A stretch of DNA of 64,000 nucleotides. It comes from Opisthorchis felineus. Its lineage: Eukaryota > Platyhelminthes > Trematoda > Opisthorchiida > Opisthorchiidae. Positions 1-11,385 of this stretch are shown one piece after another. Both the position numbers and the translations under genes were made by a program. Location of the stretch: assembly GCA_004794785.1 (NCBI GenBank), contig SJOL01007113.1, positions 1 through 64,000 on the forward strand, given 5' to 3'. How positions within the stretch are numbered: the stretch's first letter is position 1; each line of letters opens with the position of its first letter. The notes beneath the pieces are model-generated. The model ran no database searches and had not been told where the DNA came from. It saw only the letters and a list, made by a program, of their open reading frames with translations.

Positions 1-348
1 AACTGGGGAACCTTGGTGTCCAAACGGCAGGTGGGTAGTGTGCCATAGCATTTGCACCAGGGTCATCATTTCCTATCGCGGTCTCTCAAGACTCTTGTAT
101 GAATCACATTTGCACGAGCACTGATCACATTGCATTCAGTGTGATGGGAGTGATGTAGTACGTGCCAGATGTATCGCCTCACACTGCACATAGTCCCATA
201 TTTTTTGATCATGCAGTGATAGCCGAAATTTCTTGTCCATCTTTGATGTGGAGATTCTTTTTCACAATACTCTTTCCGAGGTTCTTGTATTTTGCACGTT
301 TTATCGTGTTTCTGCTTAAAATTTATGCTTTGCCCCTACGCGGTTTAG

Positions 349-705
349 ATGAGGTTCCTGGAATTCAAGGTAACCACAATGTGTTGGATGTTCTTAACGG
401 TGTTCATACTGAAACATTCGACGATGAAGGCGTTTACCAGAATGTAGCAAACGGCAATCTAAACGAGGTTCAAAATGAAGCAATGGGAATTGGAAACGAT
501 GTTGAAAATGAAGCAATCGACAACCAAAAACATGTTGGAAATGATGCAAATGGCAATCATTTCCGAGCAAGCACGATTCCGGGGACCCACCAGGCTGATG
601 GTCATGTTTATGAATACGAAGAATACTACGCGTATGAAGATGACGACGGAGGACCCCACGAGGAGACTTCAGGCAGTCTAGAGAAGCAGGATGTTGGCGC
701 CAAAG
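349..705 (+). CDS. Exon A of an acidic Asn/Glu/Tyr-rich protein gene
   Basis: Function unknown. The reading frame is open from a TTTAG acceptor (ends 348) to a GTGGGT donor (starts 706). The exon is 357 nt, a multiple of three, and phase 1 at both ends, so it can be duplicated or skipped without a frameshift. The peptide is strongly acidic and rich in Asn and Glu. At 450-548 it holds three tandem 11-residue units (33 nt each) of the type NGNLNEVQNEA, then a partial unit. Near the C-terminal side is a tyrosine cluster YEYEEYYAYEDDD, followed by EETSGSLEKQD. The exon and its flanks are a diverged duplicate of exon B (4648-4893), and the tyrosine cluster recurs in terminal exon C (8428-8594). 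No first exon or signal peptide is visible, so the gene probably starts upstream of the window. Exon boundaries are inferred from consensus and from alignment with exon B. Confidence 0.6.
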
Positions 706-727
706 GTGGGTCATCTGAGTTGACTTA

Positions 728-815
728 TATCCACACGTTCTCGCATGGGTAAATTGCCCATGGCAATTGTTATCCGAATTTGCAAAGCTGTGCTTTCTGA
801 CGAGCGTTTGCATTA
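728..815 (+). repeat. Direct repeat, copy 1 (about 85 bp)
   Basis: The run from ACACGTTCTCGCATG to the GAGCG block reappears with scattered substitutions at 1126-1215, about 398 bp downstream. It begins just inside the intron after exon A. Origin unknown. Confidence 0.55.
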
Positions 816-1125
816 CGGGTGAATAGGAAAACAAAGACAGCGATATAACCAATAAACAATGACGTTGCGAAACAAGCCTTGGAAATTCCAACATCTCAAG
901 TTTAATGAGTGAGACGGAATCGGGAATTTCGAATGGAGGGTCGGTTGTAAACTGTTGGATATGTAGGCGTAGTAAAATGATGTTAAGCACCCGTCGTGTT
1001 CACATCAAAACAACTGGTATAATCAGTAGACTTTCCCTCCTAAGCGAAGCTGTGCCCATTGCAAACACCCTTCGGAAGCTTCGAAAGCGTTATCTCGCCA
1101 ACAGTACAAGTCTTCGTCTGCTGAC

Positions 1126-1215
1126 ATTCATACGTTCTCGCATGCGTAAATCTTCCGTGGGAACTGTTCTCCGTATTTGCAAACGTGTGCTTTCTGTCGA
1201 GCGTGTGTTTCTGAC
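1126..1215 (+). repeat. Direct repeat, copy 2 (about 85 bp)
   Basis: Diverged copy of 728-815. It shares TACGTTCTCGCATG, an ATTTGCAAA block, GTGCTTTCTG and GAGCGTGTG. The pair suggests an intronic tandem duplication. Confidence 0.55.
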
Positions 1216-3734
1216 CAGGCCCTCGTGAAAACTAACCATTATACCAAGTAACACTTGACCGGATATGTCGGGTGACTGGTGGCTACGAAAATGGGACATA
1301 AAGAGCGTAACTTCCCTCGACGAAGATAGAGGTTCATATGAGACAGGCGAATTCGTAAGGCCAGCCTTCAACTGTAAATTGCATTCGGGGATTGTCACAC
1401 CACTGTGACCATACTGTTGAATAGCAATCATCGGGGAACACAGGTTAGGACTTGAACAGACAGTGGGCAAAGCACAAACAACAGAGCGGTCAGAAGCGAT
1501 GACCATCGTCGCATTGAAGTTGGCTTAGACTATTGAAACAATATGGTCGAGTTGCACATTAGTTCTTGTTTGTGGAGAGTTCGCCCTAACTGCATGCAAA
1601 TTGGTAGTGAAATTTGATCATAAATTCATCGGAAACGTTTGCAGACTTGTGGGTCACAGATTTCTGTGAAGACAGTCGGATAACAATCGTCAGGCATTCA
1701 ATACCGCCATGTCAATACGAAAACAAACCAGTGGAGGGGGAGACCGATCAGAATGGGCAGGCGCGAGAAGATTCTTGACGTGCTTTAGGTTTTCTAAAAC
1801 GGGATCCAAACCATATTATCTGGAAGGAGGGAGGTTTATAATAGTAAACGGGACTCCTGAACTGCCAAATCATATATTGTGCAAAGGCTTGCTCAGGACA
1901 GCAATTTCGAAGTCAATAATTTAAACTTGCATTATGATTAACAATAGGTGTAATAGGTATACCGGGTAGGTGTTCATGGTAAACTGTGGCACCCTGAGTT
2001 ACGGGCGTTCCTCTGATTCGCACTGTGTGGCCGGTCCATTGATTGTGATCTCAATGAACTCATAATATTACCAAATATACTCCATGCGAGCCTTCGGAGT
2101 ATCAAGGTGACCATTAAACAGAACCAATCACAGACCAAGATCCGTTGAATTGGGTCTTGTCAAGTCACAAGCTACCTTCATTCTTGATAACATGTGGATG
2201 TGGATGTCGTAAATGCATTCGCGTAACTTCCGTGCTGTCAGAGATTTCAAGTTTATTGTCTAGAGCTCCGTTTTTTCGGAAACCCGAGTGTAATTGTTTT
2301 CAAGGAGTTCAGTCAAAGGCTTCAAGCCTGTTTAGTTTCTGAAGATGAGCGGGTCCTTTTTGGTTTTGGTTGTCTCTTTCACCAAAGTCCTTTATGGCCT
2401 GGTGCACGTGCCAATCGAAACAGTTTCCGCACAATCCCTGAGTTTCTCACTTCGGTCACTTTTCCGGCATTTTAGACCCACCAAATTTCTCGTTCATTCA
2501 GATGCTCCGATTCTCTGGAATTCGAAAGTTCGTTGAGTTTTGTTCTGCTGTTAACTAAAACGAGTACATGTCCGGGCCTTGAGTAAGGTCAGAGACTTAT
2601 TCGTGATTCAGTTCGTTCAGTGGGGTGAGTCACACCACAAACACAGCGAGCAGCATCTTGAATGGACGCTGATGGTGTTTTCCAGCTAGTGTGGACATCA
2701 GAAGATTCATTGGACGAAATAGGTCCCAGTAGGTGGGCTTGGTTTATTTAGTTCGCATACGGGTCCGAGAGTTCCTCAATAGCCGGCCGAGGGGGGCGCG
2801 TATCTCGCGTTCCCCCGAAGAGTGCAAAAAACTCGCAGCAGATAAACGTGTGATAAAAACCAACATAAGTGTACCTGAACGAGTGACAGCCAACAATTGA
2901 TCCGCCTCAACGATAGGTGATGACGATGTGGATCGTTTATCGTGAGCTCGCACGAGTATGGGCTACGCTGTGGTCAAACTGCTTTGGTTGTTTCGACAGA
3001 TAATGCTACACACAAACAGACAGTGACCAGCACTGACTTCAACAGGCCTTCAGCGTTGTCCTTGAGTCTTGTCTTTGGTCCAAGGCGTCTATCCAATTGG
3101 GCCTCGGCAGTGCTAAGTCTATCTACTTATGTGTTCATATTCCCGGAAACCATAGCAACAGCTGACTCTTTGGCCCGGTTTATTATGGTGCCAAAAGCTT
3201 TGTACAGACTATCTATTGATAGCATCCGAGGTACAGTCTGTTTGGGTATAAGCGGATACAGTGAATAGTAGAGATTATCAGGGCATTCACTGGATACTTT
3301 CACAGACTTTGCCAGACGAACTGTGCATAGGTGACTATCATTCAACCCAAAACGGTGTCAGCCCGAGATCGTTTCGCTCGATGATCCTCGGTAGGGCCAT
3401 CCGCTGTGGCGTCTGGATTCCCGGAAGTGCTCAATCGGGAGCGAGAGGAAACTGATTGAGAGGTCGGTTCAACAGCCGCATTTGGATGCTGGATTCGTGC
3501 GACTGAGAGAGAGCATATATCAACTGGAAGCGAGTCCGACAAACAATGAAGATCGGTCTGTTGTCCAGCTTGATTCGGAGTGAAAGTGGTACAGTCTGTC
3601 AGATGAACTCAGCGTCAGGGTTTCCAGAATGGGTTGGAAATGTCCACAGCCATAGTGACTGAGTTCGGATTAGATAACTCAGCTAAAAGCGATGGACAGC
3701 GAATAAGCCTGTCAGTCCTACGGAGAAGTTGCCA

Positions 3735-3905
3735 GCAGCGAGATGGAAAAACGGAGACGAAACAATATGTACAACAGAACGAAGGGAGTCGTCAACAGTA
3801 GCCCGTCTCCACTAGTCTGACCCGCTCTGTGCAGCAGGGGACTAAGATGATGGCACCACGCGACGGCCGATGTGATATTCGGTTATTTGTAGTTGTGTAT
3901 TATTA
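3735..3905 (-). mobile_element. RTE-like element 5' fragment
   Basis: This matches the region just 5' of the endonuclease frame of the minus-strand RTE-like copy (38,340-38,475). Both contain GATGGCACCACGCGA-GGCCGATGTGA followed by TTATTTGTA. No coding part of the element remains here. Confidence 0.5.
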
Positions 3906-4647
3906 TCTTAACGTCTGAGAGTGTAAACATATTGTCCAGGTAAGGAACGTACACTAAACAACCTGCCCGATAAACGTGCTCAGATGTTGAGTTTCCAGTT
4001 CACTCCATCCTAGGTCTGAAATAAAGAAGATCCAGTGGCAACCTACATTCTGCCCACAGATTTACTTGTTGAAAACGAACTGAGAATTGCAGGCACAAAG
4101 CCAAGTAAGAAGTAGCATTTCTAATATGTTTGCCACAGAATTCTGCACTGCCACAAATATAGCCTACCGTCTCGATAAGTGGTACGTTAGCGGGAAGCTT
4201 GAACGGCTGGGAGAACACCTGCTCGTGTGCAACCAAGTCACATTTGGCCCAATCCGCGCACATCGCATACCATGAACGTGCTTTCAACGTCAAACACTGG
4301 ATACCCCTGAACCAAACACTAACAGTACTGCTCAGACTGCAGTCGACGTCAACGTCAGCCGCAGTCCCACCGTGTAACCAGATCTCTGTGATCAAAAGGA
4401 ACATGTATGCTCACTGAACTCACGCGAGCCCAAGAACTATTTTGTTTCCACGACTGTGACGCAATCCATATGACTCGGCGACTCATCAGTCCATGCAAAC
4501 ATTCCTCTTGTAGCACTTTTATCACCAGCATTATCGGTGTTCCTCTTCACATAAGATTCACTACACTATTTCCCAGCCTCTCGTATTGTGCACAGGTTTG
4601 TCACGTGTATCGGCTTAAAGGTAATGATTTGCCATTCCAACCTGCAG

Positions 4648-4893
4648 ATCAAGACCCTGGTAATCAAGGCAACGGCAATCAAAATGAAGTTCAAAATGAA
4701 GCAAACGGCAATCTAAACGATGTTCGAATTGAAGCAAATGGCAACCTGGACAAAGCAGGCACCAATCCGGAAACCGTGCAGGCTAAAGATGAAGCAGATC
4801 AATGCGATAAACACAAAGCTTATGAAGGTGACGACGTTGGAGCCAATGAGGAGACTTCAGGCAATCTAGGGGAGCACGATGTTGACGCTGAAG
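4648..4893 (+). CDS. Exon B, duplicate of exon A, acidic repeat protein gene
   Basis: This 246-nt exon is symmetric (phase 1 at both ends), with acceptor CCTGCAG ending at 4647 and donor GTAGGT starting at 4894. It matches exon A from its start (DQDPGNQGN against DEVPGIQGN) to its end (ANEETSGNL against PHEETSGSL), and for about 15 bp into the downstream intron. It carries two full 11-residue units at 4671-4736 (NGNQNEVQNEA, then NGNLNDVRIEA) and a partial third. The tyrosine cluster of exon A is reduced here to KAYEGDD. One cysteine is present. Function is not recognised. The low-complexity acidic sequence fits a secreted, matrix or shell-type protein, but this is inference. Confidence 0.6.
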
Positions 4894-5155
4894 GTAGGTG
4901 ATATGAGTTGACTGAGTAGTCACGTTTTTCTTACTAGCACTCCTCTCGTTTCATTACGACTCCTCTGATGGCGTCATGAGGTGCTCTCTAGCTCTGTTGC
5001 ACACTGAACAGATACGTCTTCGTGCTATTTGTCAATCGCATCATGTAAATTTTCATTGTATTGGCCTGGAACACAAGGTTAAGAGAGCAGTATTTAACAT
5101 ATTTGAATGAGCATGGTGTGTACGAAACAGGAATTCGAGTGAGAGACAACTTTGG

Positions 5156-5629
5156 CTACCTATCAAAGAACAACCTGTTCAGGTCACCCATAGGTTGACT
5201 TGGGCTTGTCAGTGCGGGCAGTGCTGTGGTTGTGTGTTCAGCACAGGGTGTATGTGTGGAGGAAGGTGAGTTGGACCATGGCAAGTACAACACACGAACA
5301 AAGCGTTTTTGCCGACAAGGGATCGGGTCTCGATGTCGTATGGCGATAGCTTCAGCCACTGCGATTGTGCATTGGTGTACTGACCTGGGTTGATTAGCCG
5401 GAGTCTTGTAAACAATGCGGAAGCTTTGGCTGGGTATCACGTTGTGCGCCGTGTCTGCTAGATGTTGTACTACTAAGCTGGTTATCGTCCTCCTAGTTCC
5501 AGAAGCTAGCCAGGGTGGATTGTGTTCTTTCATTCCTTGTCCGAGTGGCCTAGTCGTGTGTCCAATGTATTCCGCTGCACAGCAGCAGGAGAATGAGTAC
5601 ACTAACATATTTTGGGTGTGTACAGACAC
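5156..5629 (-). pseudogene. PLE-1 GIY-YIG endonuclease, frameshifted
   Basis: This is the C-terminal endonuclease part of PLE-1, one frame away from the RT. Visible landmarks are VYSFSCCCAAEYIGHTTR (the Y..YIG core with a nearby Cys cluster), then HLADTAHNV and a later AEAIAIRH with the acidic residue expected in this nuclease family. The overlap of the two frames at 5550-5629 shows a small indel near position 5605. Confidence 0.7.
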
Positions 5630-6332
5630 TATCTTTGAGATTAAAGGAACACAGACGATTGATTGTGAACCAGGTTTGGAGTGTTGCGGCCGGGAAAACT
5701 CTGTTCAAACTGGTGAAAAGTCTTCTGTTTAGTAGGTCGGTCAGTATATCTCCCTTAAACAGGAGGCTAATGTAACCGGGTTTTATTCCAACTGTGGCGG
5801 TGATGGTATTGGCTTCTCCGCTGTTCAAATGCTTTACAATAAAATTGTTGGGGAACCCGTTGTCTCTCAGAGCGTTGGTGAGAGTTGGGATTTCTTCTTC
5901 CAGCACGTCATCAGAGCATATTTTCTTCGCTCTGTTAGTCAGAACATGGTTCAAATTTCGTTTCCGCTTTAGTGGTACGACGCTGTTAAAGTTAATGTAT
6001 TGCCCGAACCAAGTAAGTTTTCGGTACACCAATCGTTTCAGTATGCCATCGTGACGTCGTTCGAAGCCAACATCTAGGAAGAGGAAGAAGTTATTGGTTT
6101 CTCCTTCCGAGGTAAATTGGATGGCGGTATGGGCCTTATTGGACTGTTGTTGGAGCAATTCCATCTCGGGCTTATTGTTCACAACCGCGAAGATGTCGTC
6201 CACATATCGGCAGTGGTATTGCATCTTCTCTATGCTAGCTTTTAAGGGACCATCTTCAAGTTTACTCATGAAAATGTCGGCTAGCATTGGACCCAGTGGT
6301 GAGTCCATGGCAACCCATCGCAGCCCTCTCAT
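5550..6332 (-). pseudogene. PLE-1 reverse transcriptase, partial
   Basis: An open frame of 260 residues. It starts at the conserved DSPLGPMLADIFMSKLE motif and continues through the catalytic RYVDDIFAV motif (codons at 6195-6206, intact). Then come FLDVGFERR, YRKLTWFGQYINFNS and NALRDNGFPNNFI, the usual thumb-region landmarks of Penelope-like RTs. Upstream RT motifs are absent, so the copy is 5'-truncated. The frame is lost near 5600, where the endonuclease continues in another frame. It copied RNA into DNA in its active ancestor and is almost certainly not functional now. Confidence 0.8.
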
Positions 6333-7508
6333 TTACAGTACTCTCACCGGACAAAATTTAGTACCCTTAAAATGTTAAATTAATGTACGCCATTATTCCG
6401 CACAAAATATTGGAATTCCACGAAACCCATGCGCATTCTCAGCTGAATAACTGACAATCAGCTGAACTCATTGTCACGGCGTACGTTTGCTGACATGGCG
6501 TGGCATACATGTTCATTTCAATATGACTGAAATCTCTCACGGCGGTTATCTCGAGGGTGTCAGCCCCGAACAAGCTGAACACCACATTCTGCAGCGCGGT
6601 TCGGACTTGACTACTGCACACAAACCACTGAAGTCATTGGAATTACATACCGCGACCCAACCATTCTAATTGGGTTTTCAGCACATGAACCAAAACATCA
6701 ACGTTACTAATTATTAAAATTGTCACAAATCAGCAAACCACAGTAGTGAACCTCGGCAAGTGAAAATCCGGCCTTGCAGAAACTCGAAAACTCGAAAACG
6801 GCTCCCATGATAACAGCAGCCAAGATCAAACTCACTTAATTCGTGAACACAGAAGACTCTGAAGAAGAAGCCTTAGGACGCCTAGCTTCTGAATTAGTTG
6901 GGCAACTTTTTCCCCCAAGGCATAACGGGTTCCAAAACGGCTGGAATCACAGGTGGATGTGCTCCTCCGGGGTCTGAATCCCAACTTTTAGCGTTGCTCC
7001 TAAATCAACCGTTTCTAGCCAATTCTACTGTAGTCCTAAAATCTGCAAACCAGTGTCCCTCTGCATCCCATGCGAACACACACGCAGAAGACATACTTTC
7101 AAAATTACTCAGTTAAATGGTAAGACCTTTCCCACCATTGATCACGCAAATAACCTTCATTATTTCATCTAAAATTATCGTCCACACTTTTCGCAGACTA
7201 TAATATGCTAGCAAGATTCTACCACGTGGATTTGAGTGCTAGTGTTGCGTGACATGAATATTTGGACCACATTCGTTGGTCTCTTAACGCCCAAAACGTC
7301 CGCAACCCTTTTTCCGCCCTCGACTATTGATGTAGGTGGCTAGAATTATCTCGGCAACACCCTACTGATCTCAAACACATGTTTTTTCAAACTTGTCGAT
7401 GGTTTAGCCGCAGGTGAACAATAGGACCCTTGGTTGTCCACGTGTTCCTACGTCGCTTTCACCTATGATTCTCGAATCTACCCGTTTCATGCTTTCGCTA
7501 CGTACATG

Positions 7509-7510
<2 letters not shown>

Positions 7511-7590
<80 letters not shown>
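7511..7590. repeat. (AT)n followed by (GA)n microsatellite
   Basis: About 61 bp of pure TA dinucleotide run directly into about 18 bp of GA dinucleotide. Confidence 0.95.
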
Positions 7591-8427
7591 CCGTGGCGTT
7601 TACTGCAAGTCGTCGATCAATCATAAATTGAAAGGGTAATAGACAATGGTATTATGTAGCAAGCGTTGCTGTATCGTGGAAGTCATCTGCATTTTGAATA
7701 AGATAATAAAAAGACTCAAGTAGCACGTATTACTTTGAACATATTGTGGACTTCATTTCACTGTCACTATAGGTCGTTACCAAATTAGTCAAGACTGGCG
7801 TCAGTAGCGGCGTACTAACTGTATAAGGTTGCGACAACAAAAGTCATAGGGCCACAGAGCATCCGTGTAGCTACATGAGCAATCGTAGAGTAAAAGCATC
7901 AGAATAGGGCTTAGAAATGCACATAAGTGTACGAAGTGATACCTCTGAGTCCTGCAGCATAAGCAGGTAATGGTCGTTGTTCTGTTCGCTGAGCTGGGCA
8001 GTTTGGCTGCAAAAGCTTTATCGTTCGTTGTAATTCGTCGGTGCGTAGGCTTTGAGCTTGTGCTCATATATACCTTGTTGACGCAGAGGGGATAGTCCCC
8101 ATGATTGGTTGTTGGGATTGTCAGTCCCACTTGTTTGGTGATTGGCTAATGATATTATGGTGATGATAATGGTAACATTGTGTTGGTAATTTACGCACTT
8201 CCGAGTTTGATTTTTTCCCCAGAAGTTCCGCACTCAATCGTTCTAATTCACTTCAAAAGCATTAACAGTTTACTCTGTTCACAACAAAACCGGTAACACC
8301 ATTGTGTATACTTATGCACCCGAAATGATAAATTTGACAGGTCAGATTACTCTGAGTGCTTCGTTCATCCCCTCAGTTTTGCTTATGTTCCTGCTTATAA
8401 GATATGATTTGTGCTTTCACTGTGTAG

Positions 8428-8594
8428 GTGGATCCGCTGATGACGAAGACGATGCAGATGAAAATAATAAACTTCCACGAGGCAGCGGCAAGCAAGATGG
8501 AGACGTCAACATTGTAGGACAAGCGCAAGATGAGACCGACGCAACCGAATACGAATACGAGGAATATTATGTGTATGAGAACACTGAGACGTGA
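8428..8594 (+). CDS. Terminal exon C with stop codon, acidic Tyr-rich gene
   Basis: The acceptor TGTGTAG ends at 8427 and the exon enters in phase 1, like exons A and B. The frame runs to TGA at 8592-8594. The peptide begins with an Asp/Glu run (ADDEDDADENN) and ends with YEYEEYYVYENTET, clearly related to YEYEEYYAYEDDD of exon A. The 35 bp upstream resemble the same positions before exons A and B (a GCTTA..-AT-rich..-TTTG-pyrimidine block). All three exons therefore come from duplication of one intron-exon unit. The stop is followed by a short 3' UTR with AATAAA about 95 bp downstream. The repeated Tyr in acidic context would suit tyrosine sulfation or cross-linking; this is speculation. Confidence 0.6.
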
Positions 8595-8688
8595 GGAACT
8601 CCCAGAAGAAAATGAAGAGCAGAAGGGGCGTGGCATGGTTTAGTTTTTAGACCAGCCCTTTTATTTTTCGCTCCTAAATAATGTGTCA

Positions 8689-8694
8689 AATAAA
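8689..8694 (+). promoter_or_regulatory. Polyadenylation signal AATAAA
   Basis: Canonical hexamer 95 bp after the stop codon of exon C, in an A/T-rich stretch. It is the expected 3' end of the acidic Tyr-rich gene. Confidence 0.55.
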
Positions 8695-8699
8695 ATCAG

Positions 8700-11119
8700 T
8701 CAACCCCAACATTTTTTATCACATTCATTTTCATGGGCATGGTAGACTCTAGGCTCCAGTTAGACAAGGATATGCAAACATTTCACTTAACGTATCGATT
8801 GCACCACTCCAAATTCCAACGTAATCAGTTAGAAACAAAACCCTGATGGTGTTCATATATCATCACTGCTGGTACTCTCTACCAAAGTACTTTCCGTGAG
8901 CTCCCAAACGGAGCGGAAAAAGTTCGTTCATATTGCATATCATAATCTGTGGGTAGCATATGCGAATAGTGCAATCTGGAGTTGAAACATCCTAGCTGAA
9001 GCATCAACACCGCCTGTTAGTTATACCACTCTCATAAACCACGCTAGGTCAAACCCTAACCAAAATAAAATCAATATGCTTGGCCCGAGAAATAGTCCCG
9101 CAAGCATCCGAACACGATGTTTAACGAAACGGGTGAATCTGCCCGCAGACTATACCTGCCTGTATCATGCCACCACACAAACAAAGGTTCAGTTATTTAA
9201 CAACTTCTTTTGTCATTCCTGATAATGACTGCCATTAGGTACTCGAAAAGTGACATCCCAAGACTTCCAAGTCCACGCTGTTCTCTTTCGAAAAATATTC
9301 AACATACGAAATGCACAGCACCACGCTGGCCTTTGAAACACATCTGTCATACTTTTGTCTTGGAAGATACTCATTTGGAAACTCCTATCTCGCTTCTTTT
9401 ATCAGCGTATAAATGAAGAAGTAAGATATGTCGGTATTTCATGATAAGTTCTATAGCTTGACAAGAGTCACCTCTGGATTGTGCCAAATCAAAATGTGGT
9501 TCCTGTCATGCTGCATCCTGGATGACCTAACTTTGGCCTGGATTTAAATAGTCACCTCTGCAGAATAGACAGTGTGATGTATGACGTAATTACATAGTTA
9601 ATGCTGTCTCGCTGTCATTCTATGCTCGACTCGATGCTCACATACGGTGAACGTTTTGCCCAAATGGCGAATTATCCACCAGAAAATGGTTCAGTACAGT
9701 CAGAGTCAATGAGGTTTATGTGAATAGAAAAGGACAGTGATCATGGTGGTTATTTTAATGAGTACGTTGAAGGTGGAGTTGGTATTGTTGTTGTTGCTGT
9801 TATTGTATTCCCTAAGTACGATAGTCATAATGTCTGCGATGATGGTACCGACGGTGACGATGATGACTGTGGCGTTGAGGTAATATTAATAATATTGACA
9901 ATGGTGATGATGATGATGACGATGAGGGTAGTGAAGCTTGTTAAACACGTTACGTTTTAATTTTCCGCTACAGCTCTGTTGTGCTATCAAACTGAGCGGT
10001 TAACTGGGTTTGTCTGTTTCCTTTCTTCATTCGATGTTTAATGAATTTGTTCCAATGATCCTTCCTGATTAGCATTACCGTGGTACCAGCGAAGTATGCT
10101 CTTCAATTAGTGTGTCGCCATCTCAGGCTTGGCACCAAATATCTTTCCTCCAACGTATCACGGATAGAAAATATGGAATCGTTTTATCCGTCAGAAACGT
10201 GGAAGAGAACATTCGAAAAGCATTTGTTTTCTATCTTATTACTTGAAACGAAATTTATTCCCCCATAAGATTCGATGACCCATTTCACTAACCACCCGGA
10301 AAAACTACAGCAGCCTTTCCATATTACTTCCACAACGGTCCTAACTAAACCGCTGCACACCAGACTATCTTGTTTTCGAGGAACTTCTGCTGTTTGATTA
10401 ATAAGTAGCGGGTTTGTCTATCTACGCGAGGCTTGTCTGGAGTCTAAAATAAAAATTAGCTCAGCATTTGGTTTTCTCAGCGTAAATTTCATTGCCTTCG
10501 TATGCAACCTGAAATCTCTCAGTTCCTACAAGTATATCCTTACACATGACGTGCATATCTCTAAGGACATTGTACGCAATGACGATAAGGATTTTGCTGA
10601 TATCGCCTCGAATGGTTTGTCCTCAAGGAAAATCTTGTATTGTTCCTTACAGTGTGGCAAACTCAATGCTTCTCCCCAGATAATTTGGACTATCAAACAT
10701 TCTGTTATCCCCAGGAAACAAGACCAGCCTAGCCTCGGCTGTTTTACTTCAGCCGCCCACTTATTTGCGTTTGTGACGTATGATTATCGCGCGATCACAA
10801 TTTTCCCAACACTTACTCAAAAGGCGAAACTAGCTGCTCATACATCCAAGAAGCGCAATTCGAGGTTCACTCAAGCCTCCTAGAATTCTACGTCAACTGT
10901 TTCTCTCTTCTGTGAACTCTACTCACAAAGGCAGATCATTCCCCGTTGAATATGGCCATGTTCGAGAGCCTAGTGGTCCGCACAACACAATCTTCACTGG
11001 GAGCCTCCAATCTTACGCATCAGTTTATTGATAGTACGGGAAGGTTCTTTGGTTGCTCAACGAGGAGTTCAACCAGAAATTGGAGTCACTCTATGTCGAA
11101 AACTCTAGAAGCACTGTTT
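8700..11119. other. Gene-poor stretch
   Basis: No supported gene. 9780-9935 is a low-complexity tract of degenerate GTT/GAT triplets. A 110-residue open frame at 10,551-10,883 has no recognisable domain. Confidence 0.5.
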
Positions 11120-11385
11120 CATTCCTATTGGAAATCATCAGCAATGCGCATCTCATGAATCGCTAGGGACGTTCCGACACGCGACCTTCCAGGTTGTAGT
11201 TCAACAGTAAACTGTCTGTCCACGATCGGCTGATCTGCACTGTGGTTAACTCGTAATTAGGCAGCATGTGGTGCCATTTATCCTTCAGTCACTGAATCCC
11301 CATCAAGCTTTAGCGTGCATGAATTCACATCACGTGTTCACGAGTTTACTGGCTCCCCGAGTGACGACTTCTCAGACGAAGGGTG
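11120..11385 (-). mobile_element. tRNA-derived SINE-like repeat, family 2
   Basis: Reverse-complement relative of the repeat at 62,478-62,815. Read on the minus strand, it shows the tail part (GAGATGCGCATTGCTGATGA), the region corresponding to the B box, and the CTGATCAGCC-like segment. Strongly diverged. Confidence 0.55.

Larger units (their letters stand above)
706..4647 (+). other. Intron between exons A and B
   Basis: No further exon of the acidic gene and no recognisable protein domain was found here. The open frames present are short and look random. The contents seen are a duplicated 85-bp motif (728-815 and 1126-1215) and a fragment resembling the 5' end of an RTE element (3735-3905). 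Confidence 0.45.
5156..6335 (-). mobile_element. Penelope-like element fragment (PLE-1)
   Basis: A 5'-truncated Penelope-like retroelement on the minus strand, in the intron between exons B and C. It holds the second half of the reverse transcriptase and a C-terminal GIY-YIG-type endonuclease in a different frame. The part upstream of the RT motif GSPLGP-like (DSPLGPMLADIF) is missing. Ends were placed where coding similarity stops. Confidence 0.75.
4894..8427 (+). other. Intron between exons B and C
   Basis: Contains PLE-1 (5156-6335) and the AT/GA microsatellite. Outside these I see no supported gene; the remaining open frames are short with no recognisable domain. Confidence 0.45.

Noticed and set aside
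162..752. Reading the first acidic frame as one continuous 196-residue protein
   Set aside because: It begins at a GTG, its first 60 residues are intron-like and hydrophobic, and the part matching exon B begins exactly after an acceptor at 348 and ends at a donor at 706.
394..990. Minus-strand open frame of 198 codons opposite exon A
   Set aside because: It is a shadow of the biased composition of exon A and has no domain.
349..8594. Fibrillar collagen N-terminal acidic Tyr-rich region
   Set aside because: Similar in flavour (YEYEEYY), but the last exon ends in a stop codon and no Gly-X-Y repeats are present.
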